Of a stretch of DNA of 51,541 nucleotides, positions 1-9,619 are shown in pieces. The first letter of the stretch is position 1. Every line of letters begins with the position of its first letter. The translations under genes and the position numbers were made by a program. Source of the DNA: Candidatus Polarisedimenticolaceae bacterium (GTDB lineage Bacteria > Pseudomonadota > Gammaproteobacteria > Chromatiales > Chromatiaceae); contig JAKISI010000017.1 of the NCBI GenBank assembly GCA_021648685.1, forward strand, positions 1 to 51,541. The letters are read 5' to 3'. Under the pieces are notes generated by a model that was not told where the DNA came from, did no database searches, and saw nothing but the letters and a program-made list of their open reading frames with translations.

Positions 1-8
1 GATCAGCA

Positions 9-743
9 GTGAAGATGCCAGCACTGGTTGCGCACAGAGGGCAGATGGAGAGCTGCCCGGAAAACAGCCTGCTGGGTCTTGAAGCTGCGCTGAAATGTGG
101 TGCGTCCAATGTTGAATTTGATGTGCAGAGTACAGCTGATGGTGTGCTGGTTGTTTTTCACGATATTGAACTTGAACGTGTAACCGGTGTTGCTGGCAAC
201 CTCTTTGAGTTGCAATTTGAGGCGCTAAAATCTATTCGGGTCAGTGAGCCAGGCCGGTTTCAAAAAAACAGATTTAGTGAGCCAATCCCCACGCTAAAAG
301 ATGTTGTTGATCTATTCCTGCGATATCCCGATGCAACGGCCTTTGTAGAGATAAAGGATGAATCGATTGATCAATTTGGTGTTGATGTAATCTGCAATCA
401 GTTGTTGAAGGAGATAAAGCCAATAGAACAGCAAGCCGTGGTGATCTCTTTTCATAAAGATGCCGTTCAATATGTAAGAGATAACAGCTCGTTTAAAACG
501 GGTTATGTATTGGAAAAATACGACCAGCAACACTGTGATTTTGCACAGCAGTTAAAGCCTGATTACCTTATTGTAAATCACACCAAACTGAGCAAAGGCA
601 AGCCGCTATGGGTTGGTAATTGGGCGTGGATTCTATATGACATTACAGATCCGGAACGCTGTTGTGAATATGCAAATCAGGTTGCTCTAATAGAGACTCG
701 AGATATCTGTAGCATGCTGAAACATCCGCTATTTGCCCAATAA
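9..743 (+). CDS. Glycerophosphodiester phosphodiesterase, cytosolic type
   Basis: It hydrolyses glycerophosphodiesters (deacylated phospholipids) to glycerol-3-phosphate and an alcohol. The family fingerprint is visible: HRG at residues 9-11, then PENS, the metal-binding EFDV pair, FHD, and VEIKDE in the middle of the 244-residue chain. There is no signal peptide, so it fits the cytosolic UgpQ type rather than periplasmic GlpQ. The start is a GTG eight bases into the window; an upstream start cannot be judged. The next gene begins two bases after the stop and encodes a glycerol-3-phosphate dehydrogenase, so product and substrate are linked in one transcript. Confidence 0.9.
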   Translation: MKMPALVAHRGQMESCPENSLLGLEAALKCGASNVEFDVQSTADGVLVVFHDIELERVTGVAGNLFELQFEALKSIRVSEPGRFQKNRFSEPIPTLKDVVDLFLRYPDATAFVEIKDESIDQFGVDVICNQLLKEIKPIEQQAVVISFHKDAVQYVRDNSSFKTGYVLEKYDQQHCDFAQQLKPDYLIVNHTKLSKGKPLWVGNWAWILYDITDPERCCEYANQVALIETRDICSMLKHPLFAQ

Positions 744-745
744 TC

Positions 746-1900
746 ATGACTGCACTTCACGATATTCTAATTGTGGGTGGGGGTATACAGGGTGCAGGTT
801 GTGCGCAAGCTGCGGCAGCTGCGGGGTACTCCGTGGCTGTGTTGGATAAATATGATCGGCCAGGTCTGGGCACCTCATGCAAATCCAGCAAGCTGATCCA
901 TGGTGGGTTGCGTTACCTGGAGACAGCGCAGATAAAACTGGTGTATGAGTGCCTCTCCGAGCGCAGCTTGCTGCTGCGCAATGCGCCCCATTTGGTAAAA
1001 CTTGAACCCTTTTATATACCGGTCTATAAAAACAGCATGCGTAAGCCATGGATGATTTGGCTTGGTCTGGCGTTATATGCACTGCTCAGTGGAAAAGGGT
1101 TTAGCAAAATCCCAAAGAAAAAATGGGGTGAGCTGGATGGCCTCAACACAAAGGGGCTGCTTGCGGTATATCAATATTATGATGGGCAGACAGACGATCA
1201 GCGCCTGACGGAAACAGTCATGTGCTCTGCACAGCAGCTTGGGGCTAAATTTATATCCAGTGCTGAGCTAGTCTCTGCACAATGCAGTGCAGGGTTATGC
1301 AAGGCAGTGTATCAACAGGGTGATGAGCAAAAGCAGATTTCAGCAAAGATTATTATTAATGCAGCCGGGCCATGGGTTAATCTGGTGTTGCAAAGAATCA
1401 TCCCCAAGCCGCAGCCAGCCGATATGGATCTGGTGCTGGGTACACATATTGTTGTTCCTGGCTCTCTTGAGCAGGGCATGTATTATATGGAGGCTCCACA
1501 GGATCGAAGGGCGGTCTTTGTTCTTTCCCAGCCTGACGGCATCATGATTGGCACAACAGAGACAGCATTTCATGGCTCACCGGATCAGGTTGATCCACCA
1601 GAATCAGATATCGAATATTTGATTGAAGTCTACAACCACTATTTTAACCCCCCCATCTGCCGCTCGGATGTTAAGCGAGCCTTTGCCGGATTGCGTGTCC
1701 TGCCAACGGGTGGTGATGCCTTTAGCCGATCAAGGGAGATTGTGATTCATACTGATGCCATAAATCCTCAGGTATTTACAGTCTATGGCGGGAAGCTGAC
1801 GGCCTATCGGGCAACAGGTGAGCGGGTGACCAAACTTGTAAAGCATCTGTTACCAAAGCGAGAGCAGCAGGCTGATGTGAAATGCTTACGTCTGCCATAA
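746..1900 (+). CDS. FAD-dependent glycerol-3-phosphate dehydrogenase-like oxidoreductase (short form)
   Basis: It probably oxidises glycerol-3-phosphate to dihydroxyacetone phosphate with FAD. The N-terminus has the dinucleotide-binding motif GGGIQGAG followed by the GlpD-type stretch TSCKSSKLIHGGLRYLE. The late motifs AGLRVLPTGG and VYGGKLTAYR are those that close the FAD site in GlpD/GlpA. At 384 residues it lacks the C-terminal helical cap of classical GlpD (about 500 residues). It lies directly behind the phosphodiesterase that would supply its substrate. The last 19 bases run into the reading frame of the next protein, but that protein's likelier start lies downstream. A related DAO-family oxidase is the alternative. 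Confidence 0.82.
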   Translation: MTALHDILIVGGGIQGAGCAQAAAAAGYSVAVLDKYDRPGLGTSCKSSKLIHGGLRYLETAQIKLVYECLSERSLLLRNAPHLVKLEPFYIPVYKNSMRKPWMIWLGLALYALLSGKGFSKIPKKKWGELDGLNTKGLLAVYQYYDGQTDDQRLTETVMCSAQQLGAKFISSAELVSAQCSAGLCKAVYQQGDEQKQISAKIIINAAGPWVNLVLQRIIPKPQPADMDLVLGTHIVVPGSLEQGMYYMEAPQDRRAVFVLSQPDGIMIGTTETAFHGSPDQVDPPESDIEYLIEVYNHYFNPPICRSDVKRAFAGLRVLPTGGDAFSRSREIVIHTDAINPQVFTVYGGKLTAYRATGERVTKLVKHLLPKREQQADVKCLRLP

Positions 1901-1923
1901 CGAGTGGGTATTGGGTCGATCAA

Positions 1924-2148
1924 ATGGCGCAATATATACGATTTTCGCTGAATATATCCCCCGAGGCATTTCTTCGGCATTATCAGGGGGCAGCCTCAGT
2001 TGTTGTGGTACAGGCAGATGATGGCCGGCGTGTGCAGCTTCCCGCCAGCAGCCTGCGTCCTTTTGTGAGCCAGCAAGGCATTGTGGGCCGATTCGAGCTT
2101 GAGTTGGGTCGGAATAATAAACTGATCTATCTGAAAAAATTGAACTGA
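1924..2148 (+). CDS. DUF2835 family small protein
   Basis: A 74-residue protein of the DUF2835 family, common in gammaproteobacteria and of unknown function. The recognisable pattern is an aromatic-rich beginning (QYIRFSLNIS), then YQGAASVVVVQADDGRRVQ, PASSLRPFV and a closing G-x-FEL segment, all predicted beta strands. An in-frame ATG at 1882 would add 14 residues and overlap the preceding gene. I prefer the ATG at 1924 because the family normally begins just before the first strand. I infer no function. Confidence 0.72.
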   Translation: MAQYIRFSLNISPEAFLRHYQGAASVVVVQADDGRRVQLPASSLRPFVSQQGIVGRFELELGRNNKLIYLKKLN

Positions 2149-2582
2149 TTCTGGTGAAACAGAGTGCCCTGGTTTATCTGCCCATGGCAGAGTTTACGCT
2201 GCATTTGTACGCTTGAAAGCCCCCTGTTCAATTGTGGGTATATGCCGACAAATGGGCATAATTCAGGATATTGCTGAGCCACCCCTTAAGATCTATAAAC
2301 TTATTTATTATCAGATGGTTAGTCGCGCACCATGGCTGTGCATGCTGTGCTGACGATTATTGATTTTCCTATCGAGTTTAATTCCTAAAGATTGCCGCTC
2401 CTTCGCCGTTAACACATCTACAAGGGTATTGAGCTTATTCTATATTTCAGCAGATCAGGCAGCGTTTGTAACCTAATTAAATATGCCTGCTTGCTCTACA
2501 GAAGGCTTTATATGCCAAGGGCGGGTGACTAAAGAGTTACCCAATTTTGGAAAAAACCTACTAATTCTCAGGAGAAAACAGA
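2149..2582. other. Intergenic region ahead of the chemotaxis operon
   Basis: This 434-base stretch has no convincing gene. It holds a weak dyad at 2241-2260 (TATGCC and GGCATA arms, no T-run) that could end the upstream transcript. It also holds the FliA promoter at 2386-2412. The leader from that promoter to the cheY start is about 170 bases. Confidence 0.6.
2386..2412 (+). promoter_or_regulatory. Sigma-28 (FliA) promoter of the chemotaxis operon
   Basis: The sequence reads TAAAGATT, 11 bases, GCCGTTAA. The enterobacterial FliA consensus is TAAAGTTT-N11-GCCGATAA, so each half matches at seven of eight positions with exact spacing. It points at cheY and is the only such site upstream of the operon. 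The promoter class is established knowledge; use here is inferred. Confidence 0.8.
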
Positions 2583-2945
2583 ATGGCAAGCATATTAGCC
2601 GTAGATGACTCTGCTTCCATGCTCCAGATGGTGGCATTTACTTTGAAGGGCGCCGGTTATGATGTGGTGGAGGCGACCGATGGGCAGTATGCACTGGATA
2701 TTGCAAAAACGCGTGGAGTGGATTTGGTGATAACGGACGTAAATATGCCAAGAATGGATGGGATCACCCTGATAGGGGAGTTGCGTAAATTACCCAGTTA
2801 TAAATTTACACCGCTGCTGATGTTAACCACAGAATCAAGTCCTGAAAAGAAACAGCAGGGAAGAGCTGCCGGGGCAACAGGCTGGATTGTTAAACCTTTT
2901 AATCCAGATCAGCTATTGAATACAGTAAAAAAAGTGCTCGGTTAA
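2583..2945 (+). CDS. cheY: Chemotaxis response regulator CheY
   Basis: A single receiver domain of 120 residues. Phosphorylated by CheA, it would bind the flagellar switch. The acidic pair is D8-D9 (AVDDS), the phospho-acceptor is D52 in TDVNMPRMDG, the switch threonines sit in LTTES, and the conserved lysine is in VKPFNPDQ. A strong ribosome site (AGGAG, 2570-2574) precedes the ATG. It is the first gene of the operon and lies 40 bases before cheA, which makes a CheY role more likely than an unrelated single-domain regulator. Confidence 0.93.
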   Translation: MASILAVDDSASMLQMVAFTLKGAGYDVVEATDGQYALDIAKTRGVDLVITDVNMPRMDGITLIGELRKLPSYKFTPLLMLTTESSPEKKQQGRAAGATGWIVKPFNPDQLLNTVKKVLG

Positions 2946-2985
2946 AGAGTGAATGGTTGAATCCGCGATCTGACCGGGGAGAGGA

Positions 2986-5076
2986 ATGATGACCATAGAT
3001 ATGGCGCAATTTCATCAGGTTTTTTTTGATGAGAGTTTTGAAGGGCTGGACATCATGGAATCAGGACTGCTGGAGATGGATCCAGGCAGTGCTGACCCTG
3101 AGCAGATCAACTCAATATTCCGGGCAGCTCACTCCATAAAAGGGGGGAGCGGCACCTTTGGGTTTACAAACATAGCTGATTTCACCCATGTGATGGAGAC
3201 GCTGCTAGATGAAATGAGAGATGGGAGGCGCCAGGTAACTGCTGAAGCGGTCAATGTCCTGCTTGCATCAGTTGATGTGTTGCGTGAAATGCTGACAGCA
3301 ACCAGTGAAGATGCCGAGGTTGATTCTGAAAGAGTCAAGGCACAGAAAGCCGAACTTGATCGCATTTTGGCAGGTGACGCAGCAGCAGCGGAGGTCGCTG
3401 AGCCTGATAGCACAGAAGAGGCATGCGCCAGAAGCGAGCAAACAGGCTGGCATATCGTCTTTCGTCCCCACTCCCACATGATGCGTACAGGCAATGATCC
3501 ATTGCGTCTTATTCGTGAGCTTGGAAGTCTGGGTGAGCTAAATGTAGAAGTGGATCTGGAACCACTTCTCCCACTATCAGAATACGAACCAGAAGATTCA
3601 TACCTCAGTTGGGATTTGCATCTGACAGGCGATGTCAGCAAAGAGCAAATTGACGATATTTTTGATTGGGTTGAAGATGACTGTGATCTCTCGATTGATC
3701 CGATCTGCCCAACACAAAAAACCCCGGCTGCTGCACCTGAAACAGCCAGTGAGCCAGCACCAAAAACAGAGATCAAGGCGGTACCAGCCCCCGATGAGCG
3801 ACGCGAAGGTGATGATCGCCGAACATCAGACCGAAGAGGCAGCGCTAAAAAATCTGCAACCGGTGGTGGGGCAAGCTCAATACGGGTAGATATCACCAAG
3901 ATTGATGTATTGATCAACATGGTTGGTGAGCTGGTTATCACCCAGTCCATGTTGAGCATGCTGGGTGAAGAGTTTGATATCAGCCAGATAGAGCGTCTAC
4001 GTGAAGGTCTGGCCCAGCTTGAGCGGCATACGCGTGAGATGCAGGAAAGCGTCATGCAGATCAGGATGCTCCCAATCAGTTTTACCTTCAGTCGTTTCCC
4101 CCGATTGGTGCATGACTTAAGCACAAAAATGGGCAAACAGATTGAGTTGAAAATGACGGGTGAAGCAACAGAGGTCGATAAAACAGTCATTGAGAAAATA
4201 GGTGATCCGTTGGTTCATCTCGTGCGTAACAGTTTGGATCATGGCATTGAAATGCCTGAAGAGCGGGTTGCTGCAGGAAAGCCAGAGCAGGGAACAGTAG
4301 AGCTTAATGCCTACCATCGTGGCGGTAACATCATTATTGAAATCAAGGATGATGGTAAAGGGCTTAATAGAGATCTTTTGCTGGAGAAGGCAATTGAGCG
4401 AGGTCTGGTGCCCTCTGATGCAATATTGAGTGACCAGCAGATTTATGAGCTGATTTTTGCCGCAGGCTTCTCAACGGCAGAAACAGTAAGTGATGTCTCT
4501 GGGCGCGGTGTTGGCATGGATGTGGTGCGAAGAAATATCAATGAGCTGGGGGGCAGTATTGAGATACATTCCGAAATAGGAGTTGGATCATCATTTGTTA
4601 TTCGTTTGCCATTAACGCTGGCAATACTGGATGGACAGACAGTATGCATTGGAAGTGAGACCTATATTGTGCCTCTGGTTTCAATTATTGAATCCATTCA
4701 GGTTAAAGAAAACATGATCAATATGCTGGCGGGTAAAGGAGAGACTTTTAAGCTGAGAGAAGAGTATCTGCCTATTGTCCGATTGCATGAAATTTTGGGC
4801 GTCAAGGATGCCAAAGCAAAAAATCTAAATGAAGGCCTGCTGGTCGTTGTTGAGGGTGAAGGGCGACGGTGTGGCCTTTTTGTAGACGACCTGCTCGGGC
4901 AACAACAAGTCGTCATTAAATCGCTTGAAGCAAATTATAGAAAGATTAGCGGGCTATCCGGCGCAACAATTTTAGGTGATGGTTCCGTAGCGCTAATTCT
5001 TGATATCCCAGGGCTTATCCGTATGGCAGGTAATGCATCCGTGGCATTTAGTAAGGATGCCAGGAAAAGTGCATAA
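2986..5076 (+). CDS. cheA: Chemotaxis histidine kinase CheA
   Basis: The sensor kinase of the array, 696 residues. Order of domains: HPt with phospho-acceptor H49 (FRAAHSIKGGSGTFGF); a regulator-binding middle domain starting near the HIVFRPH segment (about 155-240); a charged, proline-rich linker (about 245-300); dimerisation domain; GHKL ATPase with N-box LVRNSLDHGIE and G1 DDGKG; and a C-terminal CheW-like P5 domain. Two methionine codons follow a GAGG ribosome site, and either could start the protein. It would phosphorylate the neighbouring CheY and CheB and couple to receptors through the two CheW proteins of the operon. Confidence 0.96.
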   Translation: MMTIDMAQFHQVFFDESFEGLDIMESGLLEMDPGSADPEQINSIFRAAHSIKGGSGTFGFTNIADFTHVMETLLDEMRDGRRQVTAEAVNVLLASVDVLREMLTATSEDAEVDSERVKAQKAELDRILAGDAAAAEVAEPDSTEEACARSEQTGWHIVFRPHSHMMRTGNDPLRLIRELGSLGELNVEVDLEPLLPLSEYEPEDSYLSWDLHLTGDVSKEQIDDIFDWVEDDCDLSIDPICPTQKTPAAAPETASEPAPKTEIKAVPAPDERREGDDRRTSDRRGSAKKSATGGGASSIRVDITKIDVLINMVGELVITQSMLSMLGEEFDISQIERLREGLAQLERHTREMQESVMQIRMLPISFTFSRFPRLVHDLSTKMGKQIELKMTGEATEVDKTVIEKIGDPLVHLVRNSLDHGIEMPEERVAAGKPEQGTVELNAYHRGGNIIIEIKDDGKGLNRDLLLEKAIERGLVPSDAILSDQQIYELIFAAGFSTAETVSDVSGRGVGMDVVRRNINELGGSIEIHSEIGVGSSFVIRLPLTLAILDGQTVCIGSETYIVPLVSIIESIQVKENMINMLAGKGETFKLREEYLPIVRLHEILGVKDAKAKNLNEGLLVVVEGEGRRCGLFVDDLLGQQQVVIKSLEANYRKISGLSGATILGDGSVALILDIPGLIRMAGNASVAFSKDARKSA

Positions 5077-5105
5077 ATAATTGCTCTATTACTAAGGTAT
5101 GAGTC

Positions 5106-5633
5106 ATGGCTGAATCACAAGTAGCAGAACTGAACAATCTACAGAGAGAGGGTTTCTCTGATGAGCAAAATGCTCAGTACCTTACTTTTGAACTTGCAGA
5201 TGAGGATTATGGTGTCGATATCCTGCGGGTGCAGGAGATACGGGGTTGGGATGTGGTAACCCGGGTTCCAAATACACCATCCTATGTAAAAGGCGTATTA
5301 AACCTGCGCGGTGCAATCGTTCCCATATTTGATCTGCGTGAGCGTTTTGATTTATCGAGTCAGGAATATACCAAAGATACAGTGGTAATAGTGTTGCGTG
5401 TTAATGGTGATACTGGCATGCGCATAATGGGCATTATTGTGGATGCTGTTTCAGATGTTTTAAATTCCAATAGTAGTGGGCTTGTCAATGCCCCGGATTT
5501 TGGTGGCCGTGTGGCTACAGAGTTTATTGCGGGTCTTGTCTCTGCAGGAGAGAAGATGGTGATGCTTCTGGATGTGGATAAATTGCTTGGTCAGGATCAG
5601 CAGAGTGAACAGGAACTGGCAGCAGTAAATTAG
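5106..5633 (+). CDS. cheW: Chemotaxis coupling protein CheW (first copy)
   Basis: A 175-residue CheW domain protein that bridges receptors and CheA. The core is typical: QYLTFELADEDYGVDIL, the receptor-contact region VQEIRGWDVVTRVPNTP, and VLNLRGAIVPIFDLR. About 20 polar residues precede the domain. It lies 29 bases after cheA and 26 before the NIT-domain receptor. A second cheW follows that receptor, so the cluster has two couplers, which may serve different receptors or array positions. Confidence 0.95.
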   Translation: MAESQVAELNNLQREGFSDEQNAQYLTFELADEDYGVDILRVQEIRGWDVVTRVPNTPSYVKGVLNLRGAIVPIFDLRERFDLSSQEYTKDTVVIVLRVNGDTGMRIMGIIVDAVSDVLNSNSSGLVNAPDFGGRVATEFIAGLVSAGEKMVMLLDVDKLLGQDQQSEQELAAVN

Positions 5634-5659
5634 ATTGATGTTTTTTTGAGGAAAAGGCT

Positions 5660-8278
5660 ATGAGCTTTCTAAATAATATGAAGTTGTCACAGAAGTTGCT
5701 GTTGATGGTAATGATCCCAGTTGTTGTCATGCTGGGGTTTGCAGCGGTACAGGCAACATCCGCACTGTCAATGCGACAGACGGCTATAAAGCTGGAAGAG
5801 ATGACAGCACTAGGGGTTCATGCCAGTAACCTTGTACATGAGTTACAGAAAGAGCGCGGAATGACGGCAGGGTTTCTTGGCAGCAAGGGTGCCAAGTTTG
5901 GCTCTGAGATTAAAGGTCAGCGCCGCTCAACAGATGAGAAAGTGGATGCACTAAATCAGTATTTAGCCAATTTTGACCTTTCATCAATGAGTAGCAGTTT
6001 TAAAAGTGAGCTGGGTAAAGCGCTTGACCGCTTGAAACAGATTGAGCAAAAGCGGGATGCGGTTGATATGCAAAGCATTCAAGTAAAGGATGCATTGGGT
6101 TACTACACGGGCATAAATTCGTCCTTCCTTGGGCTGGTGTCGGAGTTATCAACAGTTAGCCAAGATGGTGAACTTGCGATCATGACGGCAGCCTATGCAA
6201 ATTATCTACAAGGCAAAGAGCGTGCTGGTATTGAACGGGCTGTGCTCTCCGATGTATTTGCCAGAGATGATTTTGGCGGCATGTTCAATAGGTTTATGTC
6301 GCTTGTTACAACACAAAAAAACTACATCGATGTCTTTCTCTCCCTGGCTTCCAGGGAGGCGGCTGATTTTTATCATCAGACGATGACGGGTGAATTTATT
6401 GATGGAACAGAGAGGATGCGCAAGGTTGCAATTGAGAATGCAGCAACGGGTGGCTTTGGTATTGATTCAGTCTACTGGTTCAAAAAGCAAACCGGCAAAA
6501 TCAATCTATTGAAAAAGGTTGAAGATCACCTTGCAGAAGGGCTGACTGAAAAGGCCGAACTGCTGGATAGGAGCGCCACCAGTGACCTTATTCTTAGCCT
6601 CATTCTGGCGGTGATTGGTTTCTTGGTGGCCGTGGGTTTAGGCACAGTTATTGGCCGTGGTATCCGGGTGCAGATGGGTGGCGAGCCAGGAGAGATTGCA
6701 GAGATCGCCAACAATATTGCAAATGGTGAACTGAACTTAGATATAGATAGTAATGTAGAGCATGTGGGAGCCTATGCGGCAATGGTAAAAATGCAAAGCA
6801 GGCTTGCAGAGGTTATTGAGAATGATATTCAGTCGATTGTGGATTCAGCGCGAAATGGCGATCTAAGCCAGCGTGTTCCAATGGAAGGAAAAGAGGGGTT
6901 TTATGCAAAATTAAGCGAGGGTGTTAATGATCTGCTGGAGGTCAGTGAAAGCGTGATTGATGACACGGTGCGTGTATTTGGCGCCTTGGCGCAGGGTGAC
7001 TTAAGTGAGTCAATTACAAAGGATTACAAGGGGTCATTTAATCAACTTAAGCAAGATGCCAATGCCACAATCAATAAGATCAGAGAGGTGATTGAGGGTG
7101 ATATTCAGGCCATGGTCAATAGTGTGCGTGCCGGTGATCTAGATCGCCGGATTAACATTGATGACAAGCAGGGTTTTTTCCGTGAACTGAGTGTTGGCAT
7201 CAACGACCTGACAGAGACATTGAGCCTGGTATTTAATGATATTGCCGCTGTAATGGCGGCGTTGGCTAAAGGTGATTTAACAGAGAGCATGTCCGGCGAA
7301 TACCAAGGCATGTTTGCTGAGGTTAAAAATGATGTCAACGGAACGCGTGAAAATCTGGCAGATATTATTTCACAGCTGCGTGAATCTGCGAGCCAGATCA
7401 ATACATCATCAGAGGAGATTTCAGCTGGTAACAACAGCCTATCTGGGCGAACAGAACAACAGGCCAGTGCATTGGAAGAGACTGCATCAAGCATGGAACA
7501 ATTAACAAGTACCGTAAGGAACAATGCCGATAATGCACATCAGGCCAATCAAGTGGCCATAACCGCCAGGCAGACAGCCGAACATGGCGGTGAGGTGGTT
7601 GGTAAGGCAGTGGGTGCCATGGACGATATAAATGTGGCCAGTAACAAGATTGCCGAAATTATCGGGGTTATTGATGAGATCGCTTTCCAGACAAATCTGC
7701 TTGCATTGAATGCATCGGTTGAGGCGGCAAGAGCAGGTGAGCAGGGCCGTGGATTTGCAGTGGTTGCAACCGAAGTCAGAAATCTTGCCGGCCGAAGTGC
7801 AACCGCAGCAAAAGAGATCAAAGAGCTCATCCAGGATAGTGGAGAGAAGGTAAGGATTGGTGCTGAGCTGGTCAATAGCTCGGGTGAGACACTGGAAGAG
7901 ATTGTGGGAGCTGTCAAAAAGGTAGGTGATATCATCTCAGAGATCACAGCAGCAAGTCAGGAGCAGTCAGCAGGCATTGACCAGATCAACCAGGCGGTGA
8001 CCAGCATGGATGAACTGACCCAACAAAATGCGGCATTAGCAGAAGAGACATCAGCAGCATCGGCTTCCATGACGGATAAAGCGCGGGAGATGAATGAGAT
8101 GATGAACTTCTTCAGCGTGCCTGGCGGGGTTTCTGCTCCAACGGCCAGACCGCACGCAGCCGCCCCCAAGGCCGTTGCCAGATCAGCTCCGGTACATAAG
8201 CCAGCGTCACAGTCGGCATCAACAGTTACATCGGTGAACAGTAATGATGCTGATGATGGTGAATGGGCCGAATTTTAA
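5660..8278 (+). CDS. Methyl-accepting chemotaxis protein with NIT sensor domain and multiple HAMP units
   Basis: An 872-residue membrane receptor. TM1 lies at about 11-32 and TM2 at about 309-332. The periplasmic part carries the NIT (nitrate/nitrite sensing) hallmark [18 protein letters not shown] at 58-75. Downstream comes a run of repeated HAMP-like units (each with a GDL step: [33 protein letters not shown]), then the signalling hairpin with [19 protein letters not shown]. The tail is alanine and serine rich and ends in EWAEF, matching the W-x-x-F type docking pentapeptide that tethers CheR/CheB in other receptors. A ligand such as nitrate or nitrite is possible from the family but unproven. 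Confidence 0.93.
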   Translation: MSFLNNMKLSQKLLLMVMIPVVVMLGFAAVQATSALSMRQTAIKLEEMTALGVHASNLVHELQKERGMTAGFLGSKGAKFGSEIKGQRRSTDEKVDALNQYLANFDLSSMSSSFKSELGKALDRLKQIEQKRDAVDMQSIQVKDALGYYTGINSSFLGLVSELSTVSQDGELAIMTAAYANYLQGKERAGIERAVLSDVFARDDFGGMFNRFMSLVTTQKNYIDVFLSLASREAADFYHQTMTGEFIDGTERMRKVAIENAATGGFGIDSVYWFKKQTGKINLLKKVEDHLAEGLTEKAELLDRSATSDLILSLILAVIGFLVAVGLGTVIGRGIRVQMGGEPGEIAEIANNIANGELNLDIDSNVEHVGAYAAMVKMQSRLAEVIENDIQSIVDSARNGDLSQRVPMEGKEGFYAKLSEGVNDLLEVSESVIDDTVRVFGALAQGDLSESITKDYKGSFNQLKQDANATINKIREVIEGDIQAMVNSVRAGDLDRRINIDDKQGFFRELSVGINDLTETLSLVFNDIAAVMAALAKGDLTESMSGEYQGMFAEVKNDVNGTRENLADIISQLRESASQINTSSEEISAGNNSLSGRTEQQASALEETASSMEQLTSTVRNNADNAHQANQVAITARQTAEHGGEVVGKAVGAMDDINVASNKIAEIIGVIDEIAFQTNLLALNASVEAARAGEQGRGFAVVATEVRNLAGRSATAAKEIKELIQDSGEKVRIGAELVNSSGETLEEIVGAVKKVGDIISEITAASQEQSAGIDQINQAVTSMDELTQQNAALAEETSAASASMTDKAREMNEMMNFFSVPGGVSAPTARPHAAAPKAVARSAPVHKPASQSASTVTSVNSNDADDGEWAEF

Positions 8279-8329
8279 GTGGTTGTTTTCACAGTCACGG
8301 TTAATTCTGGCGTGTGAAGGAGACAGGGT

Positions 8330-8857
8330 ATGAGTGATGCAATGGCTATTGATGGTGATGCTTCGAAGCTTGAAGAGATTGTGAGTCAATATCTGAGTTT
8401 TGAGCTTGCAGGAGAGATCTATGGTGTTGACATCCTGAAAGTGCGTGAGATTAAAGGTTGGGAAGAGGTGCGTCCGCTGCCGGATATGCCCGATTACATA
8501 AAAGGTGTGCTGGACTTGCGCGGCGTCATTGTACCCATTGTGGATCTTCGAGTTCGTTTTCAGCTGGCAAGCTGTGAATACACACCCACCACGGTCATCA
8601 TCGTGTTGTCAGTAGAGCATGGAGAGCAGCAGCGAGTAGTTGGCGTGGTGGTGGATGGAGTCTCTGATGTGCTTGATGTGTCGCCGGGTAATGTGCGAAA
8701 AGCGCCTAATCTGGGAGGGGCAATAAGCCAGCAATACATCACAGGAATGATAACCATAGAAGACAGAATGCTCATTCTGCTAGACGTTAACAGATTGCTT
8801 GATCTGCGAGAGATTGGGATCTCTGAAACCGTTGGTAAGTGCGTGGAAAGCGGATAA
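8330..8857 (+). CDS. cheW: Chemotaxis coupling protein CheW (second copy)
   Basis: A 175-residue CheW domain, paralogous to the copy at 5106. The same landmarks are present: QYLSFELAGEIYGVDIL, VREIKGWEEVRPLPDMP, VLDLRGVIVPIVDLR. It is followed six bases later by the parA-like gene. In polar chemotaxis clusters a CheW beside a ParA-like ATPase is often part of the system that places arrays at the pole. That is an inference from order, not from any motif in this protein. Confidence 0.94.
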   Translation: MSDAMAIDGDASKLEEIVSQYLSFELAGEIYGVDILKVREIKGWEEVRPLPDMPDYIKGVLDLRGVIVPIVDLRVRFQLASCEYTPTTVIIVLSVEHGEQQRVVGVVVDGVSDVLDVSPGNVRKAPNLGGAISQQYITGMITIEDRMLILLDVNRLLDLREIGISETVGKCVESG

Positions 8858-8863
8858 GAGACC

Positions 8864-9619
8864 ATGAGAATAATTGCGGTAATCAATCAAAAAGGAGGAG
8901 TTGGAAAAACCACAATTACCGCAAATTTAGGCCACGCCCTTCAGATTGCAGGCTATCGGGTCATGCTGATTGATATGGATCCTCAAGCGCAATTGACAAC
9001 AAGTTTAGGCATATTCCGCCTGCCAAAAAAAGGGATCGATACGGTATTACTCGATCAAACGCAGCTTAAAACAGTAGAGATTCATACCAGGGAGAATATA
9101 GTGTTGGTTCCAGCAGGTAGTCAATTGATGGAGGTAGAGCATCTTAATAATGGTGGTGTAAGCCGGGCTACACTGTTGGATGCTGCACTTCAGCAACAAA
9201 ATCCACAGCAGGATTTCATACTGATTGATTGTCCGCCGGCCTCTGGTCTTCTCTCTGCAAACGCCATCATGGCAGCAGATGAGGTGCTGATACCTGTAAG
9301 TGGTGACTATCTCTCACTTAATGGTGTAGCACATCTATTGACCACATTAAAAAAATTTGAAGCCTTACGCTCGGCCACGCTTCAACGATGGGTTGTAATG
9401 AGTCGCTTTCATACCCGGCGCCGCCTGTCCAAAGAGGTGCGCAGTAAACTGATCGGCCATTTTCCAAACCGCGTGCTAAGAACAGAAATTAAAGAGGCAG
9501 CAGCACTGGCAGAGTGCCCGGCAGTTGGAAGAACTATTTTTGAATTCCGCAGGACAAGCAGCTCTGCACAAGGTTTCACACAGCTTGCCCAGGATCTGGT
9601 TGAAAGGAGAACCCACTAA
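8864..9619 (+). CDS. ParA/MinD-like ATPase of the chemotaxis operon
   Basis: A 251-residue P-loop ATPase. The deviant Walker A motif KGGVGKTT is at residues 10-17, the A-prime segment LIDMDPQAQLTTSLG follows, and LIDCPPASG is the Walker B region. There is no DNA-partition partner (ParB) nearby; it sits inside a chemotaxis operon. ParA-like proteins in this position (ParC of Vibrio, PpfA of Rhodobacter) distribute or polarly localise chemoreceptor arrays, so that is the likely role. Its stop codon overlaps the ATG of the STAS gene, suggesting translational coupling. Confidence 0.88.
   Translation: MRIIAVINQKGGVGKTTITANLGHALQIAGYRVMLIDMDPQAQLTTSLGIFRLPKKGIDTVLLDQTQLKTVEIHTRENIVLVPAGSQLMEVEHLNNGGVSRATLLDAALQQQNPQQDFILIDCPPASGLLSANAIMAADEVLIPVSGDYLSLNGVAHLLTTLKKFEALRSATLQRWVVMSRFHTRRRLSKEVRSKLIGHFPNRVLRTEIKEAAALAECPAVGRTIFEFRRTSSSAQGFTQLAQDLVERRTH

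Noticed and set aside
3129-4190. Long open frame on the minus strand inside cheA (353 codons)
   Set aside because: It is serine- and arginine-rich antisense of a clearly coded kinase, with no domain and no ribosome site.
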